A stretch of DNA of 64,000 nt, taken from the NCBI RefSeq assembly GCF_028372415.1, contig NC_092875.1, positions 50,282,771 to 50,346,770 on the forward strand, given 5' to 3'. Under the pieces are notes generated by a model, which did no database searches, was not told the DNA's origin, and saw only the letters and a program-made list of their open reading frames with translations. Numbering within the stretch: the stretch's first letter is position 1; each line of letters begins with the position of its first letter. Below are positions 46,521-57,800 of the stretch, piece by piece. A program made the translations under genes and the position numbers. Source of the DNA: Notamacropus eugenii (Eukaryota; Chordata; Mammalia; Diprotodontia; Macropodidae).

Positions 46521-46730
46521 AATGCTTAAATTGTCCACTTACAGGGTCAACATCCCTCAATTCCCTGAATACACTTTTCTCTCTGGTTCCCCTTTCCCAA
46601 TGGGACCTGTTTCCAAATTAATCCTACTCCATGCCCGAGATACATGGCAGCCCTGCTTGCTTGTTCTGGAATGTTTCCTGCTTTCAGTATCTTCCCCTAG
46701 AACTTAACCCTTGATAGCACAACTCTTCAG

Positions 46731-47078
46731 TCAGGAATGTTATGACTACAAAGTTCACAGCACACTCCAGAGAGGAGTGACCAGCTGAAGCCCGGGTTAA
46801 GATAGGGTCAGGTTATCCACCTGTAATCCACATGGGCAAGCAGAGCTTGCCAGTCACCTGCCATGGGGCTGGCTAGGCATAGGTTCAGCTTCTGACAAGG
46901 GAACCTGAACACCGCAGAGGTTCTGGATCTCTAATAAGGTAAAGTCTTCAACGGCAAGCCGGAGCTGCCATAAGTACCCTGGCAGACAGTGATAAGGGTA
47001 CTGCCCTGGGGTGGGTAAGCTTTCAGAAAAGTCTGCATTAAAAGGTGTCTGTGAACTTTTTAGTCATAATATTCCTGA
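46731..47078. mobile_element. Unassigned element with ~30-bp terminal inverted repeats
   Basis: The left end reads TCAGGAATGTTATGACTACA and on to AAGTTCACAG; the right end, complemented, reads TCAGGAATATTATGACTAAA and on to AAGTTCACAG. The inside is non-coding and holds perfect hairpins: GGCAAGC/GCTTGCC (46835-46851) and AGTACCCT/AGGGTACT (46973-47002). Size and form suit a MITE; no clear target-site duplication was seen. Confidence 0.7.
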
Positions 47079-47089
47079 TAAACCTTATT

Positions 47090-47320
47090 TCAGTCTCTTA
47101 ATAACCCTATGAGGCAGAGACTACAAGAACAACTATCTTGCAGCTGAGAAAGGAGGCCAAGAGAAGTGCAATCTCATGGATAGCAATCATTCGATAAACC
47201 CATCTTTCTGACTGCCAACGAGTGCCTGCTGCTCACAAAGCGACCCGACAGACGCTGGGGATGTAGACGAAAAGCAAACAGCCCTGTCTTCCAGTAGCTT
47301 GAATTTCACTGGAAGAAAAC
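47090..47320 (+). mobile_element. MIR fragment and family-A head
   Basis: AACCCTATGAGGCAGAGACT (about 47100) is MIR-like; GACGCTGGGGATGTAGACGA and CTTCCAGTAGCTTGAATTTC (47250-47310) match the family-A head. Confidence 0.55.
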
Positions 47321-47644
47321 ATCCTGTGGTTGGGCCTGGAGTCAGGAAGAGCCCAGGTCAAATTTAACTCAGGCACGTCCTCCTGGCCGACCCTGGGCAA
47401 GTCGCTTCACCTGCCCTGTTCTAGAAGGGACCACCAGGGATCTCCTTGCCCCCTAAGCTGGAGATCCCGTTCCGGGAAGCCCCGTCATCTTTTCTGCTCC
47501 CGCGCTTCCCTGGGGACTTTCCCCTGCCATCCCTCTCTCCCATAGTTAGGATCGAATCCCCAAAGTAAACCGACAGTGATCTGGTGCGGAGAGGGTGCGC
47601 GTGGCCCCTGGGGCGGGGAGTGGGCTGGCCCGCTGGGTCGCCTT

Positions 47645-47740
47645 CGCAAGCCAACCAAGCAGCACTGAGAAAGCGCCCGCCACGTGCCAGGCCCCGAGGG
47701 GGCGAAGACAGAAGGCCCTGCTCTCAAGGAGTGTAAAGAG
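47645..47740 (+). repeat. Family-A head inside the GOLGA3 CpG island
   Basis: AAAGCGCCCGCCACGTGCCA and CTGCTCTCAAGGAGTGTAAA follow the family-A head, but with its CpGs kept. Confidence 0.6.
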
Positions 47741-48015
47741 GGCCCGGGGGCGCCCTGCCGCGCTCGGGCGCGAGTCCCGAAGGGAGAGACTGGGGCCGGG
47801 GCTCACTCGGCTCTCCCTTCCCCCACCTCCCACCCCCGTTCTAACGGAAAGCCGACCTCCCGGAGCCTTGAGCTCTGACCTGGCCGGCGAGGCCTGGTCA
47901 GGGGAGCTCCGTCCGGTCGAGGGGAATGGAGGGGGCCTTCACCACTCACGCCGCTCCTTCGGCCAGGGCTCTGCCACGCTATCGGAGACAGTCAACTAGC
48001 CTCGACTGTGCCGGC

Positions 48016-48138
48016 CCGGAAGCTGGCCCTCGAGCCCTACCTGCTTCCGCCGGAAGCAAGACCGGCCAACTTCTTCCTGTTTGGGTTCCAGGAGGGCGGG
48101 TGCCCGGCTCTCGTTGGCCTTCCGAAGAGAGCGGAAGT
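48016..48138. promoter_or_regulatory. Cluster of ETS/GABP-like sites
   Basis: CCGGAAG at 48016-48022, the back-to-back pair GCTTCCGCCGGAAGC at 48043-48057, and GCGGAAGT at 48131-48138. Paired ETS sites near start sites are typical of GABP-driven housekeeping promoters. Confidence 0.5.
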
Positions 48139-48299
48139 CGTGCTGTTCCTTAGAGCGCCCCCAGGAAACACGCTCCGCCACGCTCTCAGTGCCGCTGGGG
48201 CCCGGCCCTTAGAGAGCCTCCAGCTCCGGGACCTTTCACCCCTGGGGGAGGCGGGGCTCGGAGCGGGGAGGAACGCTTCCGGGGGGACGCGGAAACCTG

Positions 48300-48391
48300 C
48301 CACACCGGCCCGCCCCTCCCCGCCCCGCCCGCGGCAGAGCCACGTCTCGGCCGGAGGAGCCGCAGGAGCCGCCACCGTCGCCGCCGCCGGG
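48300..48391 (+). other. GOLGA3: Candidate GOLGA3 non-coding exon 1
   Basis: Within the CpG island, a GCC-rich segment after ETS and GC-box clusters ends at a good donor, G|GTGAGG at 48392. A non-coding first exon spliced to 52804 would fit the gene's layout. The 5' end is a guess; no transcript evidence is available. Confidence 0.4.
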
Positions 48392-48769
48392 GTGAGGAGA
48401 GCGGCGGGGCCCAGGGGCTCGAGCCGCCGTGCGCCGCCCCGGGAGGGAGGAGAGTCCCCCAGCCGGTCGGGCCCAGCTCCTGCCGCTGCGGCCTCCGGCT
48501 CTGGGGCAGCCGCGGGGTTAGAGCTGAGGGGCCCGGGGCCTCCGGCCACCGAGGAGGAAACTGAGGCCCGAGGCCCTCGGCGCGGTAGCCGAGCCGAGCA
48601 CTGGAATCCCGGGCCTGCCACCTCCAGCCCGGCGGCCGGCCCCGGGACTCAGCTTCCCCGCCCTGGGGAGGGTGGGGGGTGGGGATGACCCCAGGAACCG
48701 GCTCTCACAGAGCACGTGACGGAGGGTATCTCGTCGGGTCCTCCCCACACCTTGGGAGGGGGAGGCCGG

Positions 48770-48905
48770 GACCGTCTCCATTTTACAAACGAGGAAACTG
48801 AGGCAGGCCGCGCTCCAGGCACTTGCCCAAGGTCACCCAACTCCCAGGTATCCGAGGCTGCATTGCCACTCCCCCCCGGGTGGCTGCGTTCGAACTCAGA
48901 CCCTG
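48770..48905 (+). mobile_element. MIR fragment at the edge of the GOLGA3 CpG island
   Basis: CCATTTTACAAACGAGGAAA, CTGAGGCAGGCCGCG, GCCCAAGGTCACCCAACTCC, TTCGAACTCAGACCCTG. CpG-rich compared with the other MIR copies here. Confidence 0.75.
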
Positions 48906-49284
48906 CGCGTTTGCTGAGGCTGCCGGGGCTGGGGTGGGGGGTCCTCCCTCCTCCGACAGCGCTGTCACCATCCCTGCCTCCGGCCCGAAGTGTTTGTTTA
49001 CCTGGGGAGAGTGTGACCAAGGGTGGCCTCCAAGTCCACCCAGCCCTGGAGGGAGGGCCAGGGAGCCCTCCCTGAGGATCGGGGGGCGGACAGGACCTGG
49101 TGGCCCCCAGGCCGTGGGACTCGAGACTTCCTAGGGTCAGGGTTCCACCCCGTTTCTCCGCGTTGGGAGGGGTCTCCAGTGGCGTGTTCCAGGAGGAGCC
49201 AGCTGGACATGTAAGTCGCTGAATTCAGAAAGAGAGGAGAAATTCGTTCTCCTTGTCTTGGAAGGAAACCCCACCCAGTCCAGT

Positions 49285-49350
49285 CCTGGAAGCCTTTATG
49301 GAGTGTCCGCCCTGGGCTGGGCACTGTGCTGGAGGCTGAGGACCCTTGAC
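49285..49350 (+). repeat. Family-A head fragment
   Basis: GCCTTTATGGAGTGTCCGCC and GGCTGGGCACTGTGCTGGAG. Confidence 0.5.
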
Positions 49351-49869
49351 CTCCAGGGGTGCCATGTTCTTCTGGGGGGGGGGTGTGTGACAGTTTCCTG
49401 GGAGAGGTTGATCCCAGCTAAGTAGCTGTTTCTGCTATTACTTTATATTAGGTTACCATCAGATTTCTGGTTTTCACTGATGGCTCTTGACTTCCATAAG
49501 ATAAATCATGATTTGTATTTCATGTTGTTTGTTGGCCACGGGTTGAACAACTGTGATGACTGTTTTCAGCTTGGCTGCAGAGTAGTATTTAAGGATCTAT
49601 GCCTAATTAATGGAACTGCCTCATCAAACATTGGCCTTTTTCAGGTTCATCTTGTTCATTCAGTTTTGTGCAGATTGCCAACCGGAACTTGGACAAGTAA
49701 TGAATTAAATTTAAGCAAGCAACCGTGGATTTCTTAACCCAGAGACTGAATTTACATTGTGATTCTTCCAGACAAATAGATGAGGAAAAAATTTCCGGTT
49801 GCACATAGTGCTTCTGCATTTAAAAATGGTCCATTCTACTACCACCACCACCACTACTATCACCAAGTA

Positions 49870-50200
49870 TTTCTTTTTTTTAAAAACTTTTAAAAATTAA
49901 TTTGTTTTCAGTTTTCTACAGTAACTTCTATAAGCTTTAGATTTTCTCCCCCTCCCTCCCTGAGATGGCGTGTAATCTTATATGGGTTCTACACATACAT
50001 TCTTATTAAACACATTTTCATGTTGCATAGAAGAATTAAAAAGAATGGGAAAAACCAAAACAGAACATAACAGAAGAGAAAATAGTCTGCTTCATTCTGC
50101 AATCCATTTCCATAGTTCTTTTCTCTGGATTGGAAGGCATTTTGCCTCAAGAGTCCATTGGGAATGTTTTAGGCCTTTACATGATCACCAAGGATTTCTG
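49870..50200 (-). mobile_element. L1 LINE 3' end, antisense in GOLGA3 intron 1
   Basis: Plus-strand signs: TTTTCAGTTTTCTACAGTAA, AGATTTTCTCCCCCTCCCTC, TTCTACACATACATTCTTAT, TTGCCTCAAGAGTCCATTGG. Confidence 0.75.
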
Positions 50201-50489
50201 ATGCAGGTAGCAGCTCTGAATTTAGTTTGTCTTGGGATGGGGGCATGGGGTTAAACTATAAGGCTAGTCAAGTGTCATCACCTTATGGGCCAGTTAGGTT
50301 TGCAGAAAAAAAAAGGTGTACTCTATTTTAATCTTGGCCATCCATTTCTAAAATTATTAAAATATATTAAAATATTAAAAGACAGTGTCAGTTACCTTTG
50401 CTGGAAAAAAATAATTCAAAGCACTTGACCATTGTGGGAGTGTGAGAACACTTTGTAGCTTTGAAAAGCTCTATAAATTCAATCTATAA

Positions 50490-51120
50490 GTTCAATTGGT
50501 AAACATTTAAAAGTGCACCTACTGTGTGTTTGCTGTATCTAGGGAGATACGGTGCAGAGCTAGTAGGGAGCAGTGATGCAAGTAAATAATACAAAAGAAT
50601 AAGCAATAAATTCGTGACAGGCCCAAAGGATAAACAAAGATGTTCTTAGTAAATGCTGATTGGGGGCTGGAGGGAACGCTCCAGAGAAGACTGACTGGAG
50701 GAAATGACATTTGAATCAAAGCAGGAAATTGACAGGCTGGGTGTCGGTATTGGGGGAAAGATATCAGGGGTGTCTGGTCCAGGCAGAGAGTACGGAAGCC
50801 TGAAAGTGCAGGCTGTATATGAGGGCCAGCGAACAAGTCTGTTTGGCTAGAACAGAGAGTCCACAGAGAGTGATAGTCTGAGATAAGACTGGGGAAGAGG
50901 GCCTTGAATATTAGGCAGTCCCTCAAGCAATAGGACACTATTGGGTATATGAGGAAGGCAATTAATTATGCCTGGCAGTGCTAGTGAGGATATGTTGGAT
51001 CTGGGAAGACTTACTAGGAAGCTATTAACACTAGTTCTAAGTCAGTGGTGATGGAAATTTTTGCTACACTAGTCCTAGTGGGATAGGGAAGATGATACAG
51101 ATGCAAGAGATTTTTTGTCT
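50490..51120 (+). repeat. Family-A repeat copy
   Basis: Head CACCTACTGTGTG; body CTGACTGGAGGAAATGACAT, GCCTTGAATATTAGGCAG, and a degraded 3' part. Confidence 0.5.
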
Positions 51121-51144
51121 TTAGAATTTGCTAACTAGACACTG

Positions 51145-51360
51145 CTAGGGGTGGCTAGGTAGTTCAGAGGATGTCAGAAAGACCCGAGTTTAAAGCCGCC
51201 TCAGACATTTACTAGCTGTGTGACTCTGGACAAGACACTTACCCTCTTGCTTCTCTTAATCCACTGGAGAAAGAAATGGCAAATCACACCAGTATCTTTG
51301 ACAAGAAAATTTCATGGACAGTGGTCCACAGGGTCACAAAGAGTCAGACACAACTGGAAA
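51145..51360 (+). mobile_element. SINE with RTE/BovB-like tail
   Basis: Head GGGTGGCTAGGTAGTTCAGA, core ACTAGCTGTGTGACTCTGGA, then TCCACTGGAGAAAGAAATGG and AAGAGTCAGACACAACTGG. The last two blocks resemble the shared end of BovB/RTE LINEs and their SINEs. Confidence 0.75.
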
Positions 51361-51959
51361 GGAGAGGTTGAGGATGAGAGAAGGGTCAGAGACACCAAGA
51401 TTCTGAACCCAGAAAACTGAATGAATTTTGGTGCCACTGACTGGCATGTAATATTTAAGTCAGGAGTAACAGGAGATTGAGGAAAAATAATAAGCTCATT
51501 TTTAAATGTAAGCTGTCATCATTGTTAATATAAAGGATGTTGCTTATGGGCAAGTTAATAATTCCTATATTCTATTTCTTTGTTCTTTGTGAAATGGAAA
51601 TGAAACTTATTTAATAGGTTTTTTTACAGGCTTAATATCAGTGTTTTGTAGTAGAAATGATATTAAATGTAACATTCTTGTAATCTTTTGTCCTTTGCAA
51701 AGGAAGAAGAAAATCAGTTAGAAAAGTTTAGTAATGTTCTGGCTGTCCATCTTCACATATAAAAATGCCAAGCAGCTTGTCTGTGTAGCTTAAGTTTGGC
51801 TCATCTCTTAGAAAGCTGTTCCTGCCCCCTTTTTGTGGGAAATATACATCTGAAAGGTAGACCAAGGAAACCCAACTGTTAATTTTGAAAGTGTTCTTCT
51901 TGCCAGCCCTTCCCTTGCCCAGCCCTTTTATTTCTACTTGAAAGGGGCCCAGGCTTCAG

Positions 51960-52570
51960 GCCCTTTGTCCCTGTCCCCACTGCGCCCTCCTCTTTTTCCT
52001 GATTTCTCTACACTATCCCTCTGTACTTCTTTCACCCCATGGGCCAGGTAAGGCAACTAATGCTCTTCTGTGACCTTGTTACTCTGCTGCCTAAAAATCT
52101 AAAGTGACTCCCCCTTCTCTGTCTGAACTTAAACTTGGGCCTGGTATTCAAGGCCCTACCATATGGGCCCTTGCCCAGCCTTAGCCCATCAGTTTCCCCT
52201 TAACCCCTTCTGTGTTCTCATCAAACTAGAGTTGTCTCCATCCCTGTATTGTGCTTTGTGATTGGGGCAAGTCACTTAACCTCAAAGAGCTTCAGTTTCC
52301 TCATCTGTAAAATGGAAATCCATGATGTCGGTACTAAACTACCTCCAAAGGCCATTATGGGGGATCAGATGACATAATGGACCTCACCTACTCGATGATA
52401 AAGTGCTTCAGACAATTTCAGCTCTTTACTCTTACCTTGGATCATATCATTTGTGTTTATGGTTCATCCCTTATTGAGTCTTAGCTCCTTGAGGGCAAGC
52501 TATTGCCAATTTTCATTTTTGTATTCCTGCTGCCTAGCACAGTGTCTCACATATGCAGGAAGGGCTTAAT
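51960..52570 (+). mobile_element. L2 LINE 3' region with a MIR fragment inside
   Basis: GTATTCAAGGCCCTACCATA, then MIR-like TCAGTTTCCTCATCTGTAAA (52290-52310), then TCTTAGCTCCTTGAGGGCAA and CCTAGCACAGTGTCTCACAT. Confidence 0.7.
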
Positions 52571-52803
52571 CATGCATCCAGCTTGGAAATGCTAAATGTT
52601 TTTCTGAGAGTGCATGTTTGGTTACAGGCTGCCTCTTATCACTTCCTGGGTTCTCAGCTTGTGACCGACACCAGCCAGCAAATGGAAACCTTAGCTCTGT
52701 GTTTCTGAATGGATTTTGACTTGCTGATGGAGGGGGAAAAGCAGGACTCACCATTGGCTCATTCATAAGCTCCTGTCGGCACCACCACCATCTGGGCTCA
52801 CAG

Positions 52804-52938
52804 CTGCCATGGACTCTTCCCCCAGTGAGCAAGGTGGCCTACTCGAAAGCAGATCTAGCAATGGCATCCCCGACCACTCTGGGACCTTTGTGACTCACAC
52901 AAACAAAATGAATCAGGCCGATAGTGGGAAAATTCACC
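52804..52938 (+). CDS. GOLGA3: GOLGA3 first coding exon
   Basis: Translation from 52809 gives MDSSPSEQGGLLESRSSNGI and on to GKIH; human starts MDGASAEQDGLQEDRSHSG. The acceptor is probably CTCACAG at 52803, though its pyrimidine tract is poor. Donor C|GTAAGT at 52939. Confidence 0.88.
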
Positions 52939-54779
52939 GTAAGTCTTTGGTGGTGAAGTGCTGTCTGGGTCAGCTAATGTTATTACTGAACGGTTTGGAT
53001 AATTGTTACTTAAATACAGAGTTGTTTCTGGTGACAGTAATAGAGTCCTGTTGTTTTGTAGTAAGGCTTATCTCTAGAGATGAAGTAATTTTATTGTTTA
53101 TTGTAATGTTTTACTGTTTCATGAAAGCAAAAATTGAAATTCGGAGGAGTAAACATTCTGAGAATCCTTTGGTTCTCCAAGTGATGAAATCAGGCAGTCA
53201 CATCACTCTTGATTGTTTATTTAAAACTTCTCATTCGGGAGGTCTTAGGGGAGGAGGGAGAATAGCTTGAGTCCCTCTCACTTTAAAATTTCACAGTTTT
53301 CAGGAATCTTATTGGCTATTTTTCTTGTTTGATGCTATATTTAAATGTCATAATGCATATCAAGTAGAATATGAACCACCAAGAATTGGTAGTTCCTGGA
53401 GTATTGAGTGTCAACTGCCAGCCAGCAGTGTTGATTTACTATGTTTTTCCTTATGATGCCCTGACTCTGTGGATGTGTATCTAAGAAAAGTAGAAGTGCC
53501 GTGTGACCACATTGCAGCCACAGAATGGAGATTTGTGTTAGACTGAAATTAGCTGGAAGTACTTTTTGTTTTTTAATTTGCCATTGTGATTTTGTTAACT
53601 TGGCTACCAAATTCGTCTCTATTTTCAAATGACAAAATTTGATTGACTCACCATTCTTTATGGAATTTATCGTAGAGGAGGATAAGATTAATCCTGCCGA
53701 GGCATTGTCTGTCTTTGTATTTTACCTTTAGAGAATTGAAGCGTACTGATATACCAAATGTCACAAAACAATAAACTGAGCTTTCTGCCTCAGCCACTTC
53801 ATCAGCTCTGTGACCCCATCTGCAAAATAGGATAATAGTGACACTGCCTGCTAGTTGTGAGGAAAGAGCTTTGCAAACCTTACAGCTCCGTGTGAGTGTG
53901 AATTGTTAGAATTTCACCTTACCAAAACACACATGCTTTTTCTAGTTCTTGTAAGAAGGCATTTAAGCCCTTTAAACTGCTTGGATAGTTGTTGCTTAAA
54001 CGTAAAGCAGGTCTTGGTGACAGTTGATTGCTCTATATGAAGGTTTTTCTCAGAGATAACGAAGGCCTGCTGTTGATTGCATCATCCCACCAGATTACAA
54101 AAGTGAAATTTGAAGCTCAGATGAGTAGAAATTTGGAGTTATTTGGTTCCCTGAGTTGGAATTCTCCAGTCCTCTTCCCACAGAGTGTGAGATTGAAATC
54201 CCTTTTAGGATTCTGAGGCAAACACATCCTTGGGCTCGGCTTCTCTAAAGATCAGCAGGGTTAAAAGTACTAAAGCAATAATGAACACTGAATCACATAG
54301 TTTGGTTCTGTGCACTTGCTCGGCCTCTTAAAAACATGGCTTCGGTCTTTGCAGAGGTTGATTTCTACAATGAAGTGAAATTCACTTCACGTAAACTCAG
54401 CCATCAGCTCTCGTGCTCTTCTTTGTAGCCTTTACGTCACAGACTCATCTGTATAGATGGGCACAGTCCCTTTTTTGAAAGACATTTTTGCCTTCTGACT
54501 TGGTTAAGATTTTCTCATGAATGATTAAATTTTTAAAAATTTCTCTTGTACTTTGCACCTGTTTCTGTTTTTAAAGCAACATAAATTTTTATTTCAAAGT
54601 CAACCCATTCAAGAAGTGATCCTTTAAATATATTCTTAGCCGACCCCTAGTTGCTAGGTACAAAAATAGTAGTCTGTAAGGCTGTTGTTTTGACTTAGGG
54701 CATATATTTTAGGAAAAGTTTGGTTTAGCGGTTCATCAGCTTGGCTCAATGGACAGCAAACCAACAGCTTTGTTGTGTG

Positions 54780-54822
<43 letters not shown>

Positions 54823-57800
54823 GTGTGCATGCATGCATGTGTATGACATAGAGACAGGGAGACAGACCTTGGACAAATTACTTGACCTCTCAAAGTTTCT
54901 GTTTCCTCATTTATTAACTGAGTGAGCAAACCAACCTGCCAAGGTGTCTTCCTGATCCAAATTTATGATTCCAAGGTCGTTAGGAGCTAAGTCTCTGGTC
55001 AACTCTAAATATATATGGATTGATGGATTGATTGATTGCATCTGTTGATAAAAATCAAGTAGGTTGGTTGACAGATCTCCTTGGTCCTAGTCTCGGCTTT
55101 ACCAGTATTTCATGGATCATAGAATTTCTTTGCTAAAATGGGGATAATGCTCATAATTTAAAAGTGAATTGAATGGATTGATTTGTTTTGCTTGATTGCA
55201 TTTGGAGGGGGAGGTTATTGAGTAGTGACAGTGACCAAAAACAAAACAAAAAATCAAACATTTTATCAGGAATAAGGGGCTATCAGACACATACTGCATC
55301 TATTTAGAGGCCAATGGGCTAAGATTATAGATATGTTTTCCAAGCTTCAGAAATTGCTGATTTTGTTGGTTTGGGTTGACCCTCTGGTAGCACAGGGTTA
55401 CAATCCTGCTGTAGCTCAGGAGCTGGCCTTCGACTGTCCTGGGGTCAGCCATGTGAGAGGGAGCTGTTGGGACTCTAGCTCTGAGGCCCATTCTCAGGCA
55501 CCAGATATACAAGTTGTCACTGGGTCTGCTTTAGGCACTGCATTTTACATTTCCATTTACTTTTATAAAGCAGAGAAAAGTTAGTAGGATTTCTAACTAT
55601 CCTTATTTACTTAAATGAATAGAACTCTTATTTTTAAAGAGCAGATTAGCAAAATGTGAACCTGCTTGTGTCCATCCAGCTTTAAATCACCTCCTGTTAA
55701 TGTTTAATGAATAATATGATCAAATGGAGGGGGGGAGTGGAGGGAATTTCCCCACCAGAATCCCACAGTATCCCAAAGTTGCTTTCTTTTTTCCAGGTGC
55801 CAGTGTTAATGTTAACCAAGTGTCAAATGAAGAAGGAAACATGGAGGAATCCAACAAAGGGGACGTCTGTCAGAATGGACCCACAACCCATTTCCCTGAT
55901 CCTCCATTGTCTCTTGATTCCACCACCAGACCATTTGGTCCTGAACCATCTCCAGGTGTGGCTGGTTTCCATGACAACCTAAGGAACTCTCAGGGATCTA
56001 GTGCTGAGGGCGTAGTTCTTAGAAAAGAAGCTTTGCAGTCTCTCAAACTCAGTCTTCCTATGCAAGAAACTCATTTGTGTAAGCATCTGTTTACTGTAGT
56101 GCCCCTTCTCTCCTCTGCTGCATAAAGCTTTCACTCTTTTCAAAGACTTCACATGCTACCTGAGAAAGTATTTTAACTTTCATTAAGGTACCTGGGGGGG
56201 TGAGGATTGTGGTTTACAATCTTTTTTTTAATCCTATATTTGCTTATTGCTGACTATGTGGGGTTTTTGTGTTTGCCACATTAGCCTGATTCTATAGAAG
56301 ATAAAAATGAATCTGTTTGGGAAAAGGAACATCATACAACATATTATGAAGGAACCATGTTTTCTATTCACACGAGCACTCTGGTCTTTGCCTCACCACA
56401 GAATGATTAGGAAATTATTCTTTGGGTATTTTCATGTGTGGGAAGCATTTAACCCCAAGAGAAATTTGCCGCTGAACTTACCTGCCAAAGCTCTTATATA
56501 GCCTGTCAAAGTTTACAGATGAATTCTAGGGGCTCCTTGGTTATCAGGGATTGATTAAAATCTTCACTAGTATCACTTCAAGATTTCAGGGATCTGTGCT
56601 GTGGTTGATATGAACGCTACCATCATCAGCACAGATCAAAGATCTTATATGCATGAGAAAATAGTCTGTGCATTGCTGGGGCTGTTGATGAGCCTCACTA
56701 TACTGAATAAGGCTGGTTCTTGAGACAGGCATAAAAAGTGTCTGTCCCCAGGCCCACGCTTCTGCCATCTTAAAAAAAAATTTTTTTGTAAAGTATCTGA
56801 AAATGGCCCTTTGTATTTTTCTACAATGTAAGTTTTTTCCAGTATTACTTCTTGGGGAGGGGTTTTCCACTTGTGGGGCCCTCCTAATGTGTTGCACAAA
56901 AGTGAATCCCCTGATTTTAAAATGAGAAGAAAAGTCACAGGTTTGATACAATCACATTTCCTTGGCACGTCCACAGGACCTGGTCCCTTTTCTCGCAACA
57001 ACAACAAAAGCCAGGGGTTTTTCTGAAGACTGTTGTCTCTGCAGACTAACGCTGTCAGAGAATTGTTTCTCTGCCTTCTGCCATCCTAGGATTTGACATG
57101 ACGGTATTCCCAGGATTATTCACAGGCTACTAAGACAAAAGCAGAATTGGGCCTCCAGACCTTCTCTTATAGCCAGACGCTGCCTTTTCTGTTACCTGCA
57201 TCTGGCTCTGAGTTGTCAGTTTGTAGCCCAACCCCTTAAATATTTTGTGCTTCTCTTAGGTGCTTTTGTCCAGTTTATGCACAGAGCTTTTATGAATGCT
57301 GATTGGATACCACATAAACCACTGCATAGCATAGCTCATTGTTACAGGGATTCAGATAAACCATCAGTTAAATAGTATTCCTGAAGATATATAAAAAAAA
57401 TAAAGGACTGTAAAATAACAGTTCTTTCCATGTTTCACTAGTAGCAGTAGAATTATGTGGTTCCACCATACATTCTTGTGTTGCCTGCTGGGAGCCTGTA
57501 AGTAGCAATCCTGAAGCAAGGAGAATGGGTCAGAGAATGTCCAGAAACAGGCCACGGGCAAAAACTGTGGACTTTGAACTTGATTTTATTTATTATTATT
57601 ATTCTTGTGAATAGTGTTTCAGTAACCTCATCATTATTGCTGTGTTACTGATGTGCTCTGCCTTGTGTATTTTGCCAGCTGTGCTCAGTGTCACTGCATT
57701 TCCTCACTCATTCTCGGGTGGTGACTAAAAGTGGAAGAGCAAAGCTCCCTCTCTGCCTCTTTTGGTCTCTGAGTTTTACATGCTGCCTTTGGTTTAAGGA

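Larger units (their letters stand above)
47550..48750. promoter_or_regulatory. GOLGA3: GOLGA3 CpG-island promoter region
   Basis: A CpG-dense, GC-rich block with GC boxes (for example around 48315-48332), ETS-type GGAA sites at 48016, 48043-48057 and 48131, and a CACGTG E-box at 48713-48718. It is followed about 4 kb later by the first GOLGA3 coding exon. The long open frames on both strands here come from high GC and are not genes. Confidence 0.8.

Noticed and set aside
48008-48688. 226-residue plus-strand frame and a 194-residue minus-strand frame in the GOLGA3 island
   Set aside because: Open on both strands because stop codons are rare at high GC; low-complexity Ala/Pro/Gly/Arg product. 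Better explained as promoter and non-coding exon 1.
52939-53270. Extension of the first GOLGA3 coding exon to 53270
   Set aside because: A consensus GTAAGT donor sits at 52939 and the downstream translation has no match to golgin-160; the next exon joins in phase.
56586-57007. Two ~120-residue minus-strand frames in a GOLGA3 intron
   Set aside because: No match to a known protein family by eye, no codon or splice evidence.
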